DNA from: Thalassomonas viridans | GTDB lineage: Bacteria; Pseudomonadota; Gammaproteobacteria; Enterobacterales; Alteromonadaceae | NCBI RefSeq assembly: GCF_000948985.2 | Contig: NZ_CP059734.1 | Span: 682,001-746,000, forward strand | Direction: 5' to 3' | DNA length: 64,000 nucleotides | In this document: positions 9,419-18,565 of the stretch, piece by piece | Layout of the letters: each line of letters begins with the position of its first letter | Numbering within the stretch: position 1 is the first letter of the stretch | Notes under the pieces: model-generated | What the model was told of the DNA's origin: nothing | The model's input: the letters and a program-made list of their open reading frames with translations, nothing else | Database searches by the model: none | Program-made: the position numbers and the translations under genes

Positions 9419-10072
9419 ATGGGTAGTGCTTTTTCGCGTCGTTTTCTGGAATTAGTGGAGCAGTTTGCCGGCGGCAATAAGCGCCAGTTTGCTGAGTTAA
9501 CCGGCAAGTCCCCTTCGCATATTTACCGTATTTGCCGCGGTTTGGGTCGTCCTTCCATGGCTTATTTGGAGCATTTATACGGCCTGTTTTCGGTGGATTT
9601 GAACTGGTTGCTGACCGGTGAACGTGCCCATGACAACCCGGTGCAGCACAGCAGTGATGATCTGTTGTTAGTGCCTAAGCTTGATGTCGAGGCCAGTGCC
9701 GGTTTCGGTGCTGTTAACGGCGGTGAAGAAGTAACCGAGCAATTTGCGTTAAACAAGCGCTGGTTAAGCTCGCACTTAGGCGTACACGGCGAGCAGCTGG
9801 CCTTTGTCTCGGTAAGGGGAGACAGTATGCTGCCCACGTTACATCACGGCGATATGGTGCTGGTGGACCTGGGGCAGAAACAGCCGGGACGCGAAGGTAT
9901 CTATGTGCTGCAAACCCAGGATGGCTTGATGGCAAAGCGGTTAAAGCAAAAGTCAGATCATGTGGAAGTGAACAGCGACAACCCGGAATATCCGAGTTGG
10001 AAAATCGATCACGACAATGCCGAACAGCATGCCGTTGCCGGGCGTATTGTCTGGTGCGGACGAAGCCTGTAA
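9419..10072 (+). CDS. LexA/CI-like self-cleaving transcriptional repressor
   Basis: 217 residues. The N-terminal helix-turn-helix is at about 8-65 (KRQFAELTGKSPSHIYRICRGLGRPS). A C-terminal S24 peptidase fold is at about 85-215 with catalytic Ser136 (GDSMLPTL) and Lys173 (MAKRL). A possible Ala-Gly self-cleavage site is A94-G95 in SAGFG. This is the architecture of phage CI-type and LexA-like repressors that self-cleave on RecA activation. An AAAGG site precedes the ATG. No phage genes are adjacent, so it is probably a chromosomal stress regulator (compare the RdgB/PrtR type); its target is unknown. It is divergent from the solute-binding gene. Confidence 0.85.
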   Translation: MGSAFSRRFLELVEQFAGGNKRQFAELTGKSPSHIYRICRGLGRPSMAYLEHLYGLFSVDLNWLLTGERAHDNPVQHSSDDLLLVPKLDVEASAGFGAVNGGEEVTEQFALNKRWLSSHLGVHGEQLAFVSVRGDSMLPTLHHGDMVLVDLGQKQPGREGIYVLQTQDGLMAKRLKQKSDHVEVNSDNPEYPSWKIDHDNAEQHAVAGRIVWCGRSL

Positions 10073-10097
10073 TCCCCGGCCGTTGTTTAAATCCGGG

Positions 10098-11300
10098 TTA
10101 TGGGGTATTGGTAAAAGGGTTTTGCACAACCCGGTTCCTGCCGTCTTTTTTTGCCTGGTAAAGAGCGGCATCCACACGCGATATCAATTGCGCTAAACTT
10201 TCCGGGACTGTGAAAGCCGCCACGCCAAAACTGGCGGTTTGTTTCCTTACGATTGGAAAGTCGGCATCTTCAACCGTGTTACGTAATTTTTCGGCGAGCT
10301 GATTGCATTCCCTGAGATCGGTTTCCGGGCACACGATAATAAATTCTTCGCCGCCCCAGCGGGCAACCTGGTCATTCCTGCGGGTATGCTGGATCAGCAG
10401 TTTGGCAAACAGGCTCAGCACCAGGTCGCCGGTTTGATGCCCGAACTTGTCATTGACCAGCTTAAAGTGATCTATGTCGATCAGGATCACGCTGAATATA
10501 TTGCCGTAACGCCTGGCTCTGTTTATTTCCGTTTCAAGTACGGCATCGGCTTTATGGCGGTTAAACAGCCCGGTGAGTTTATCGGTGACCGCAGCCTTGG
10601 CTAGTTTGTCGTTGCTTTGCCTGAGTTTGGCAATCAGGCTTAAAATAGCGGTTCTCGCCAGCTCAAAACTGCGACCGACCAAACCTATTTCACTGTTTTC
10701 CCGCCAGCGAAAGGCCCGGTCTAACTCATTGTCTTGAAAGTTTTTTGCCTGATAGGCCAGGCGGTTCAGGGGCTTGAAAATAATAAAGTGTACTAACGGA
10801 AACATGATGATCAGGTTTACCGCAAAAGTATAACCGAATACCTTAAGCATTAACTCCCGCTTGTTTTTCATTTCCTTTTGCTGGCGAATATTGTTGAAAA
10901 CCACCTTAACCACACCTATGTTGTTGTCGTCGTACGACACATCGGCCAGGTTGGTAAAAAGCATGCCGGATTTTCTTTCTGGTATATCTATGTTGATAAA
11001 GGGCATGTCGTTTAAACTATCGTAAATGTCCACCGAGACTATGCTGGGATCTTGTTTGATCAGGGTAAGCACCAGACCGGCATTATTGGGGGAGAGAAAA
11101 TAAATGGGCTCGGCCATGGCTGCGGCGATTTTTTCCGTCAGCTGGCTGCGTTCAAGGGCAAACTCCTGATAGAGTTTCTTTTCCAATGCCGATATTACGT
11201 AAAGGCCGGCGCCGCCAAAAGAGCACAAAAGTGCCAGTAAGATCCCTAAGATAATGGTTATTTTGATTGAGTGATGCTTTAGTTTAAAAAATGATCCCAT
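10098..11300 (-). CDS. Membrane GGDEF diguanylate cyclase
   Basis: 400 residues. TM1 at about 11-36, a periplasmic sensor region at about 37-145 (double-Cache-like or short four-helix; contains YFLSPNNAGLVLTLIKQDPSIVSVDIYD), TM2 at about 150-172, a HAMP-like linker, and a GGDEF domain at about 235-395. The active site GGEEF is intact (RWGGEEFIIVCPETD) and the metal-binding DIDHFK is present, so it should make c-di-GMP. The start overlaps the upstream BMP-type binding-protein gene by 17 bases, so the two are translationally coupled. That suggests the binding protein supplies a signal to this sensor (inference). c-di-GMP from such enzymes could reach the LapD protein encoded at 44.5 kb. Confidence 0.9.
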   Translation of the reverse strand: MGSFFKLKHHSIKITIILGILLALLCSFGGAGLYVISALEKKLYQEFALERSQLTEKIAAAMAEPIYFLSPNNAGLVLTLIKQDPSIVSVDIYDSLNDMPFINIDIPERKSGMLFTNLADVSYDDNNIGVVKVVFNNIRQQKEMKNKRELMLKVFGYTFAVNLIIMFPLVHFIIFKPLNRLAYQAKNFQDNELDRAFRWRENSEIGLVGRSFELARTAILSLIAKLRQSNDKLAKAAVTDKLTGLFNRHKADAVLETEINRARRYGNIFSVILIDIDHFKLVNDKFGHQTGDLVLSLFAKLLIQHTRRNDQVARWGGEEFIIVCPETDLRECNQLAEKLRNTVEDADFPIVRKQTASFGVAAFTVPESLAQLISRVDAALYQAKKDGRNRVVQNPFTNTP

Positions 11301-12303
11301 GTTGGTCGGTACATTGCTGTGTGATCACATAATTGGGCAAATCGATCTTTTTTAAAATGATGTCAGCCCGTAATTGATCGATTTCACTCTTGAGCTGCCC
11401 GGAAATTAACGGGGCATTGTGCCGGTCAAACGCCAGCCCGACGCCGTTTTCCTGCAAGCCTAGTATTTTCAGCTGCTCCCGCCAGATATTACGATGGGCG
11501 GCAACTAAAGCCCGGTAGACGGCATCGCCGACATTGACTAAAACCGAGGTTAATACGCTGCCCGGGTACAAAGCATTCTGGTTGCTGTCGCTTCCTATAC
11601 TATATACCCCTTTTTCATCCGCCGCCCTTAATGCCCCCTGAGAACTGGCCCCGGCGGCGGGATATAAGACATCGGCACCGTTTTCTATCTGCCGGATCGC
11701 CATGTCATAGGCTAATTCCGGGCTGTTCCAGCCGTCGAGGGCATCGCTGATAAAGTTAAATTCAACTTTTATCCGGGCATAGGCGTGTCGCGCCCCTTTA
11801 ATATAGCCACAAAGGGTATTGCGGATACCTGAAATATCCCTGCCGCCGATAAAGCCGAGCTTTTTACTGCTGCTTTTTTTCGCTGCCAGGTAACCGGCCA
11901 AAAATGCCGCTTCCTGATAGGAAAACATGAAAAAATGGGCATTGGGGACATTATAACTGCCGTTAAAGACGATAAACCTGAGTTTAGGCTCCAGCCGGAC
12001 AATTTTACGCATGGTTTCATTGTCGAAATCGTTGATCATTATCGGGTTAAAGCCGGCTTTGGCATGTGCCAGTACGGCTTCGATTAAGGTTTTGGCGTTT
12101 GGTGTTAACTTATTGTTAAAAATTCTCGCCTCTTTGACCGGGATGCCGAATTTCTGTTCAAACTTCTTAATGCCGGTATGAACTGACTCGTTCCAGGCGT
12201 TATCCAGGATCACTTCACCGTCGTATATCATCACAGGTTTGAAGTCATTGGCGGCAGCAAAGCCGGAGCAGCAGAGTAACAATAACAGCGCTTTTAACTT
12301 CAT
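11284..12303 (-). CDS. BMP-family periplasmic binding protein
   Basis: About 339 residues. Signal peptide MKLKALLLLLCCSGFAAA. The mature part fits the BMP / Med-like purine-nucleoside-type binding fold (type I periplasmic binding protein): KPVMIYDGEVILDNAWNESVHTGIKKFEQKFGI, FIVFNGSYNVPNAHFFMFSYQEAAFLAGYLAA, KLGFIGGRDISGIRNTLCGYIKGARHA, GADVLYPAAGASSQGALRAADEKGVYSIGSDSNQ. In ABC systems such proteins bind nucleosides. Here no transporter is present and the stop overlaps a GGDEF sensor gene, so a signal-receptor role is more likely. An alternative GTG start lies 30 bases upstream. Confidence 0.85.
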   Translation of the reverse strand: MKLKALLLLLCCSGFAAANDFKPVMIYDGEVILDNAWNESVHTGIKKFEQKFGIPVKEARIFNNKLTPNAKTLIEAVLAHAKAGFNPIMINDFDNETMRKIVRLEPKLRFIVFNGSYNVPNAHFFMFSYQEAAFLAGYLAAKKSSSKKLGFIGGRDISGIRNTLCGYIKGARHAYARIKVEFNFISDALDGWNSPELAYDMAIRQIENGADVLYPAAGASSQGALRAADEKGVYSIGSDSNQNALYPGSVLTSVLVNVGDAVYRALVAAHRNIWREQLKILGLQENGVGLAFDRHNAPLISGQLKSEIDQLRADIILKKIDLPNYVITQQCTDQHGIIF

Positions 12304-12581
12304 GAAACAGTTAAGCGATAGGGGTATTAACACGAAGAATAGTTCGAGTTTTTACTAAAGTCTATTCGCGGGTGAGATGCTTAAATAAGCAATCGGGCCG
12401 ACAAATGCAGTCAGGCTTTGTCAGTGACAACAAGGGAAGTTTGGCGGAATTTACCTACAAATTATAATGAACGCCTGAACTTCAGCTAAAGCCTGGTGAT
12501 TTTTATGAATTGGACTGATATTTACCTTATTGCTACATTAAGTTAACGCTGTCGGCTGTTGTTGTAACAGCTCATTGTGGC

Positions 12582-12790
12582 GTGTCAATATTGTCCCGTT
12601 TTAAACAGTCATCCTGCCTGCTGCGTTATGACGGCAATGAATTGAAACTTTTCCCCGGGCCGGAGCAATTTACCAGCCCGAATGTCGATGTGGTGGTTGA
12701 AGGACAGTCGGGACGGCTGTGGATTGCAACTTTAGATAATGGCCTGGTTTTATTTGATACCCGCTCGGCCAGGTTAACCTTTTTTGTTAA
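12582..12790 (+). pseudogene. Fragment of a two-component-regulator propeller protein
   Basis: An open stretch reads LLRYDGNELKLFPGPEQFTSPNVDVVVEGQSGRLWIATLDNGLVLFD. The G-R-L-W-I-A-T-x-x-N-G-L repeat is the hallmark of Reg_prop sensor beta-propellers found at the N-terminus of hybrid histidine kinases. Only about one and a half repeats remain before the frame drifts and stops near 12848. No kinase or signal peptide surrounds it. It looks like the leftover of a deleted sensor gene in the gap between the BMP-type gene and the PLP-enzyme gene. Confidence 0.5.
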
Positions 12791-12973
12791 CCAATACTGC
12801 CCACTGTTATTTTCAAGTTGTCGCTTTATTGTAATAATAGCCCCATAGAGTGCTGTCCCTGGTGTTACCGGGGAGTAGCTCGAACAGTATTAAACGGCTG
12901 GTTTATGCTTTTGGCATAACACTTTGTTGCATAAACCGCCGGTTATAAATTCTCTTACAATAATGAGACTGAT

Positions 12974-14257
12974 ATGTCAGATAACTATAAAAAACGTGCA
13001 ATTGGTGAGCATCAATTACAACCTGAATCTTTAATGATGGGATATGGTTATGATCCCCGGTTATCAGAAGGTTCTATTAAGTGTCCTAATTTCCAGACAT
13101 CCACCTTTGTGTTTGAGTCGGCAGAGCAGGGTAAGCATTTTTTCGATGTTGCCTCGGGCCGCATCCAGCTTGACGAAGGCCAGCAGGCCGGCCTGGTTTA
13201 CTCCCGTTTTAATAACCCGACCATAGAAATTGCAGAAAACCGTATTGCGGTCTGGGACGGGGCAGAAGACTGCCTGGTTACCGGCAGCGGTATGTCGGCC
13301 ATCTCCACCGTGCTGTTGGCGCTTTCCAAGCCGGGAGATGTCATTGTTTACTCCGAGCCTATTTACGGCGGCACAGATACCTTGATCAACGGTATTTTGG
13401 CGCAAATGAACATTAAAGCGGTCGGCTTTATTTCCAGCGAAGGCACAGATGCCCTGGCGCAGGCGCTGGATAAGGCGAGCCAGTTGGGTAATGTTTCCGT
13501 GGTGATGGTGGAAACGCCCGACAACCCTACCAATAACCTGATTGATATAGAAAAGTGCCGCCAGCTTATCGACACCTTTACCGGCAATACCGACCGGCAA
13601 AGCAGCCGTCCTGTGCTGGCGGTTGACAATACCATGTTGGGACCGTTGTGGCAGCAGCCGTTAAAACACGGCGCCGATTTATGCCTGTATTCCCTGACCA
13701 AATATGTGGGCGGCCATTCAGATCTTATCGGCGGCAGCTGTTCCGGCAGTAAAGATCTGATTGCCAGGATCAGGAAAGTCAGGAACAGTATCGGTACGAC
13801 GATGGACTCCCACACCGCCTGGCTGATTTTACGCTCGCTGGAAACCTTAAAAATTCGCATGCAGGCGGCAACCTCAGGCGCGAAAGCCGTGGTTGAGTTT
13901 TTACAGGCCCATGAGCAGGTAACCCGCATTGATTACCCGGGATTATTAACGGAAGATGATCCGCAATATCAGGTGTATAACAAACAATGTATCGGCGCCG
14001 GTTCCACTTTCTCCTTTGAAGTAAAAGGCGGCGAAGAAGCGGCATTTAAAGTGCTGAACCGCCTGAAACTGGTCAAGCTTGCCGTCAGTCTGGGGGGCAC
14101 GGAAAGCCTGGCACAGCATCCGGCTGCGATGACGCATTCCGGCGTACCTAAAGAGCGCCGTGAACTGATAGGGATCACCGACGGTTTGATCCGGATCTCT
14201 GTCGGCATTGAAGAGCCGGAAGACATTATTGCCGACCTTGCCCAGGCAATGGCATAA
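12974..14257 (+). CDS. Cys/Met metabolism PLP enzyme (cystathionine gamma-synthase / methionine gamma-lyase family)
   Basis: 427 residues, full length for the family. PLP-enzyme fold type I features: YSRFNNPTIEIAENRIA (substrate and phosphate region), GSGMSAISTVLLAL, the YGGT motif, VETPDNPTNN, the Asp of VLAVDNTMLGP, and the Schiff-base lysine K243 in YSLTKYVGGHSDLIGG. C-terminal SLGGTESLAQHPAAMTH and RISVGIE are also typical. It could make cystathionine or split methionine to methanethiol, ammonia and 2-oxobutyrate; sequence alone does not decide. Single gene with about 390 bases after it. Confidence 0.88.
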   Translation: MSDNYKKRAIGEHQLQPESLMMGYGYDPRLSEGSIKCPNFQTSTFVFESAEQGKHFFDVASGRIQLDEGQQAGLVYSRFNNPTIEIAENRIAVWDGAEDCLVTGSGMSAISTVLLALSKPGDVIVYSEPIYGGTDTLINGILAQMNIKAVGFISSEGTDALAQALDKASQLGNVSVVMVETPDNPTNNLIDIEKCRQLIDTFTGNTDRQSSRPVLAVDNTMLGPLWQQPLKHGADLCLYSLTKYVGGHSDLIGGSCSGSKDLIARIRKVRNSIGTTMDSHTAWLILRSLETLKIRMQAATSGAKAVVEFLQAHEQVTRIDYPGLLTEDDPQYQVYNKQCIGAGSTFSFEVKGGEEAAFKVLNRLKLVKLAVSLGGTESLAQHPAAMTHSGVPKERRELIGITDGLIRISVGIEEPEDIIADLAQAMA

Positions 14258-14649
14258 CAGGAATATGGTTTAAGGGCCAATTAAGTCCGCAGTAGGCGGT
14301 TATTCTTGCTGCGGGCAATGTAACTATATGAAATATGGATAGTTGGCCATGCAAATTATTCATTTGTTTACAGGGATAAACGGAATTAGCATAACTGTGG
14401 TACGCAAATGGATTTCGCATCACGCCTTAACGGACGCAGGTATTAAATAACCTGAGCCAGCAAATGCTTAAATAGCAATAGGTTAGCTATTGAAGCACCT
14501 TATTTAACAATTAATGATTGTTTATCATGGCACCAGTGCTGCGCTTTTAACGCCGAGAACCGTTAAAAGCGCGGTGCTGGCTGGTTCAGATTATCCCGAG
14601 TTCAGGTTAAATACGCATACAAGAGCTAGCAGATAAATAAGGGAGTTTT
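14258..14649. other. Intergenic region with a long hairpin
   Basis: 392 bases between the PLP-enzyme gene and the DUF2855 gene. No gene seen. It contains a long inverted repeat at 14533-14580: arms of about 20 bases centred on GCGCTTTTAACG / CGTTAAAAGCGC with an 8-base loop; the outer part pairs with some G-U and mismatches. No T tract follows, so it is not a classical terminator. Confidence 0.55.
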
Positions 14650-15741
14650 ATGTCAGCAATAACCACAGCAGTATTTGAAGTAGATAAAAGTAATCTCACC
14701 AAAACCCGCATTCTTCACCAGCAAATTGAGCCTGACCTGGCCGAAAACGAAGTTTTGCTGGCAATCGATAAATTTGCCCTAACCGCCAATAATGTCAGCT
14801 ATTGCCTGACCGGAGACAGTTTAGGTTACTGGCGTTTTTTCCCCGCTGACGATAATTGGGGCCGGATCCCTGCCATGGGCTATGCCGAGGTCATTGCATC
14901 TAACTGTGCCGGTATTGAAACAGGTGAGCGGGTGTGGGGCTTTTTACCTATGGCAAGTCATGTAAAAATTGTTGCGGGTAAAGTGACCCCTTCCGGCTTT
15001 ATGGACATCAGTCCCCACAGGGAAGGCTTAGCGCCGGTTTATGCCACCTTTGACCGGGTCAGTGCTAATCCCTTTTACCGGGCCGAGCGGGAAGACTTTG
15101 AGATGCTGCTCAGGGGCCTGTTTACCACCTCCTGGCTGGTGGATGACTTTATGTCTGATAACCGGTATTTTGGCGCCGAGCAATACCTGATCACCAGTGC
15201 TTCCAGTAAAACCAGTATCGCCCTGGCGTTTGCGGTGCGGGAAAGGAATGAGCAAAGAAGCGTCGGCATTACCTCTGCGGCTAACCTGGCTTTTGTTGAG
15301 GGGCTGGGATGTTATGACCAGGTGATCACCTATGACGATATAACTTCGCTCGACAGCGCTAAGGCGTCCGTTTTAGTGGATATGGCGGGCAGTTTTACTA
15401 CCTTGATGGCTATTCACCGGCATTTTGGCGGCCAGCTGCGTTACTCCTGTAAAATTGGCGCTACCCACCATAATGATTTGTCGGGCGAGGGAGAGCTGCC
15501 CGGGGTTAAACCGGTTTTCTTTTTTGCACCTACCCAAGTGCAAAAGCGCACCCGGGACTGGGGACGTGGCGAAGTGATGAAACGTTTGGGGGCGGCGCTG
15601 GTGCGTTATATTGAATTTTGCCGGTCGATATTGACCATAAAACATACTTGCAGTGACGACGAGATAGCCAAGGTGTTTCAAGAGGTGTTGACGGGAGAGG
15701 GGCAAGCCTCTGTGGGCCATGTCATATCATTACGGAAATGA
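14650..15741 (+). CDS. DUF2855 family protein
   Basis: 363 residues, matching the DUF2855 family, which is distantly related to medium-chain dehydrogenases/reductases. Visible features: an N-terminal GroES-like part (ENEVLLAIDKFALTANNVSYCLTGDSLGYWRFFPADDNWGRIPAMGYAEVI, about 34-84), GERVWGFLPMASHV (about 95-109), a Rossmann-like middle (YLITSASSKTSIALAFAV, about 178-196) and PVFFFAPTQVQKR near 288-300. No zinc ligands are obvious. Reaction unknown. A GGGAG site lies just before the ATG. Confidence 0.8.
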   Translation: MSAITTAVFEVDKSNLTKTRILHQQIEPDLAENEVLLAIDKFALTANNVSYCLTGDSLGYWRFFPADDNWGRIPAMGYAEVIASNCAGIETGERVWGFLPMASHVKIVAGKVTPSGFMDISPHREGLAPVYATFDRVSANPFYRAEREDFEMLLRGLFTTSWLVDDFMSDNRYFGAEQYLITSASSKTSIALAFAVRERNEQRSVGITSAANLAFVEGLGCYDQVITYDDITSLDSAKASVLVDMAGSFTTLMAIHRHFGGQLRYSCKIGATHHNDLSGEGELPGVKPVFFFAPTQVQKRTRDWGRGEVMKRLGAALVRYIEFCRSILTIKHTCSDDEIAKVFQEVLTGEGQASVGHVISLRK

Positions 15742-15980
15742 TGTAGAGACAAGCGCCATGAAATAAAGTGGCGGGTGTGCTCCCCTGGCGGATAAGGGGA
15801 AAGAATATTTCAGGATAATGCCCGGTTTGGCGCCTGGATTGTTTTGTTGCTTTGAATGTAAGATCCGGAAGAGGTTTGGCTATATGTCCCGGCATGTGTA
15901 TGATAACGATTCATCAGACTGCTGTGGTATGTCTAAATTTTACTAAGAATCCCGGATATTTGCTTAAGAGTACACAAGTC

Positions 15981-17243
15981 ATGATTTTTAATTTTTCCCT
16001 TTTTTCCTTTTCGGCGCAAAGTACCAGGCGGTGCCGACGGCTGGTAAGCCTGGCAGCACTGTTATCCGCTGCTTCTGTTAACAGTCATGCGCAATCACCA
16101 TCAATTCCCGTTTTTCAGCAAGAAGAATTCGAGCAATGTAAAGCCGCGCTAAAGCAGCAAGCACAGCAGCATGGCGTTACCAGCGAGCAGGTTTTACAGA
16201 GTTTGAGCCAGGTGCAGCACGACCATAAAGTTATTGAGTATGACCGGCGTCAACCGGAATTCAGTGAGTCATTCGGCAGCTATTTTAATAAACGCGTAAA
16301 TTCATGGCGGGTAGACAAAGGCCGTAAGATGCTGGCGGAACACAAAAAACTGCTGGCTAAGCTACATAAAAGCTACGGCATACCGCCCCAATACCTGATT
16401 GCTTTTTGGGGACTGGAAACCAACTTTGGCTCATATAAGGGCAAGATGTCGGTTATTCGCTCTTTGGTTACCTTGGCCTGCGATCAAAGGCGTCAGGCGT
16501 TTTTTACCGGTGAACTTATCACGGCATTGAAATTGGCGCAAAGAGAGCAACTGGCGCCGGAGCAAATGCTGGGCTCCTGGGCCGGCGCCATGGGACACAC
16601 GCAATTTATGCCTTCGGCCTATATGCAATATGCCGTTGATGGCGACGGTGACGGCAAAGTAAATTTATGGGAGAGTGTCGATGATGCCCTGACTTCTGCG
16701 GCAAACTTTTTACATCATTTAGGCTGGAAACCCGGTTTCCGCTGGGGCCGTGAAGTTGTGCTCGATGAAAAATTTGCCTATCAGCATTCCGGGGTGGGCA
16801 AACCTAAAACCATGAATGCCTGGCGTGAGCTGGGGGTGGTTAAAACCGACGGCAGCGCTGTCGATAAGCTTGATATCAAAGCCTCCCTTATCGTACCTGC
16901 GGGTTATAAAGGGCCGGCCTTTTTGGTTTATGATAACTTTTCTGTGATCATGCGCTGGAATTATTCCGAGTTTTACGCCCTTGCCGTAGGGCATTTAGCC
17001 GACCGCCTTGCCGGGGGAGGCCAGTTACATCGTCCGCCGGTGAAAACTGCTAATTTAACTTTGGCGCAACTTATGTCGCTACAGCTAAAACTGACCGAGC
17101 TGGGTTTTGATGTCGGCAAGGCCGACGGCATTTTGGGGCCGGCAACAAAGAAAGGGATCCGGGCTTTTCAGTCTTCACGTAAAATGATTGCCGATGGCTT
17201 TCCGCACCAGGATCTGCTGACAACGCTTGATATCGAGTTGTAA
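15981..17243 (+). CDS. Lytic murein transglycosylase with peptidoglycan-binding domain
   Basis: About 420 residues from the ATG at 15981, chosen because a signal peptide follows it (RRLVSLAALLSAASVNSHAQ); the upstream extension has no ribosome site. The catalytic domain is MltB-like (GH103, SLT_2): YGIPPQYLIAFWGLETNFGSYKGKMSVIRSLVTLACDQRR holds the catalytic Glu in GLETNFG, then GSWAGAMGHTQFMPSAYMQYAVDGDGDGKVNLW. A PG_binding_1 domain forms the last about 60 residues (LQLKLTELGFDVGKADGILGPATKKGIRAFQ). It cleaves glycan strands to 1,6-anhydro products in the periplasm. Convergent with the next gene. Confidence 0.92.
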   Translation: MIFNFSLFSFSAQSTRRCRRLVSLAALLSAASVNSHAQSPSIPVFQQEEFEQCKAALKQQAQQHGVTSEQVLQSLSQVQHDHKVIEYDRRQPEFSESFGSYFNKRVNSWRVDKGRKMLAEHKKLLAKLHKSYGIPPQYLIAFWGLETNFGSYKGKMSVIRSLVTLACDQRRQAFFTGELITALKLAQREQLAPEQMLGSWAGAMGHTQFMPSAYMQYAVDGDGDGKVNLWESVDDALTSAANFLHHLGWKPGFRWGREVVLDEKFAYQHSGVGKPKTMNAWRELGVVKTDGSAVDKLDIKASLIVPAGYKGPAFLVYDNFSVIMRWNYSEFYALAVGHLADRLAGGGQLHRPPVKTANLTLAQLMSLQLKLTELGFDVGKADGILGPATKKGIRAFQSSRKMIADGFPHQDLLTTLDIEL

Positions 17244-17281
17244 AAAGCATGCTGGCGGAGAAATTGCCGAGGTAAATCATC

Positions 17282-17330
17282 CCGGGTTATTACTTTCAGG
17301 TTCAGCCGGCATCTGTAAGTGATAACCCGG
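17282..17330. terminator. Inverted repeat between convergent genes
   Basis: CCGGGTTAT...ACTT pairs with AAGT...ATAACCCGG across a loop of about 20 bases. It sits between two converging genes, so a bidirectional terminator is the simplest reading. There is no strong T tract. Confidence 0.45.
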
Positions 17331-17359
17331 CTTACCTGAGATGTTACAACACAGGGCTG

Positions 17360-18349
17360 TTACAATACGTTGTCCGCCGTTATGTTTTTCAGGCATTCCA
17401 GCTGTGCTTTTTCAGGCTCCCAGTTGTTGCCCATACAAGGGTGCCGGTTGCCGGGCTCCATTTTCATAAAGTGCACGATTAGCCTGGCGCTTGCCGATAT
17501 CGCATCAGTTAACCGTGCGGTGGCGAATGCCGTATATGTCGTCTTTGGTATGTCATATGTTGTGCCGTTGCATTCGAATTTGTTTTCGCTGCCGAACTTA
17601 TCTTCCCCGTCGCAGCCATAATGGCCAAAGCCATGATCGATAATCTCTGTCGGCCAAAAGAGCGTCCAGTCACAAGTGGCCTTTGACGGCTGACAATGCT
17701 GGCTGTGCTTTTCTTTAAGGCTGGTTAAGGTTCTAACTCTTACTTCGGTGAGCAAGTCCTGTACTTGTTTCAGCTTGGCAGCTGCTAATTCGGCGCATAT
17801 TTTTTGATAATCTATATCCAGTGCTGAGCCTTTGCGTTTAAAGCTATCCCAGCTGTCAAAATGGTCCGGGTTGGCGATTTTTGAGGGATGGAAAATAGGA
17901 ACAGCATGTGCCGGAGATGCCAGGTCCTGTACATAATGCAGCATAGCGCCGATGGCGGGGATGCGTGCAGTGAAGGTTTTTTCCTTGATCGCCTGATCTT
18001 CCAGATAGGCTACCCAGCGGTCGAAGGTAGTATCCACCACTATCTTGCCATAACCAATGGCGCGCTTTTTATCGGGAACCGGGTTACCTGAGCCTGCCAT
18101 AGGCATAGGAAAATGCCATAAAACCGCTTTGTTAAGCAGCTTGTCCTGGGCAAGGTTGACTTTGACCAGTTCATCAAGCTGTGCTTGTGAAATGTTATTT
18201 TTTATTTTGCATTTGCTGAGGGCCTTGATTGACTCTTGGGTGATCAACTTATGGTTGGGCTTTGAATGCGCCTGTAGCGCCGGGGAGAATAACAGCGTTG
18301 CTAAGATACATAAGGTGCAAAGGTAAGCCGAGAACATTTTGCCCGCCAT
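17360..18349 (-). CDS. Zinc-dependent phospholipase C / S1-P1-like protein
   Basis: 329 residues with a signal peptide (LCTLCILATLLFSPALQAHS). The histidine/aspartate pattern is that of the all-helical PLC / S1-P1 nuclease fold: H in HKLITQESIKAL, then AIGAMLHYVQDLASPAHAVPIFHPSKIANPDHFDSW with HxxxD and PxH motifs that bind the zinc cluster. Cysteines are abundant in the second half (HCQPSKATCDW, YGCDGEDKF, FECNGTTYD), suggesting disulfides in a secreted or periplasmic enzyme. It probably hydrolyses phospholipids or nucleic acids; which one is not decidable here. Divergent from the esterase gene. Confidence 0.65.
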   Translation of the reverse strand: MAGKMFSAYLCTLCILATLLFSPALQAHSKPNHKLITQESIKALSKCKIKNNISQAQLDELVKVNLAQDKLLNKAVLWHFPMPMAGSGNPVPDKKRAIGYGKIVVDTTFDRWVAYLEDQAIKEKTFTARIPAIGAMLHYVQDLASPAHAVPIFHPSKIANPDHFDSWDSFKRKGSALDIDYQKICAELAAAKLKQVQDLLTEVRVRTLTSLKEKHSQHCQPSKATCDWTLFWPTEIIDHGFGHYGCDGEDKFGSENKFECNGTTYDIPKTTYTAFATARLTDAISASARLIVHFMKMEPGNRHPCMGNNWEPEKAQLECLKNITADNVL

Positions 18350-18565
18350 CGTATGGTTCCTTTTATTGTTTGCCGGTTTTGCCTGGTTTTGTTTTTAAGG
18401 TGAATTTAACTGCTATCTGGTTATTTACCATTTAACCTGATAATTCCGGTATCTATCTCAGGAGTGTTCGATTTTCACATATGTTTTGCTATAACGGAAG
18501 TCGCTTGATTCAGGTGCTGTAACTTGATGATTAAGCAATATTCTTTTTGAAATGAAGGGAAAATA

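Noticed and set aside
9419..10072. Prophage suggested by the CI-like repressor
   Set aside because: No integrase, structural or lysis genes are nearby.
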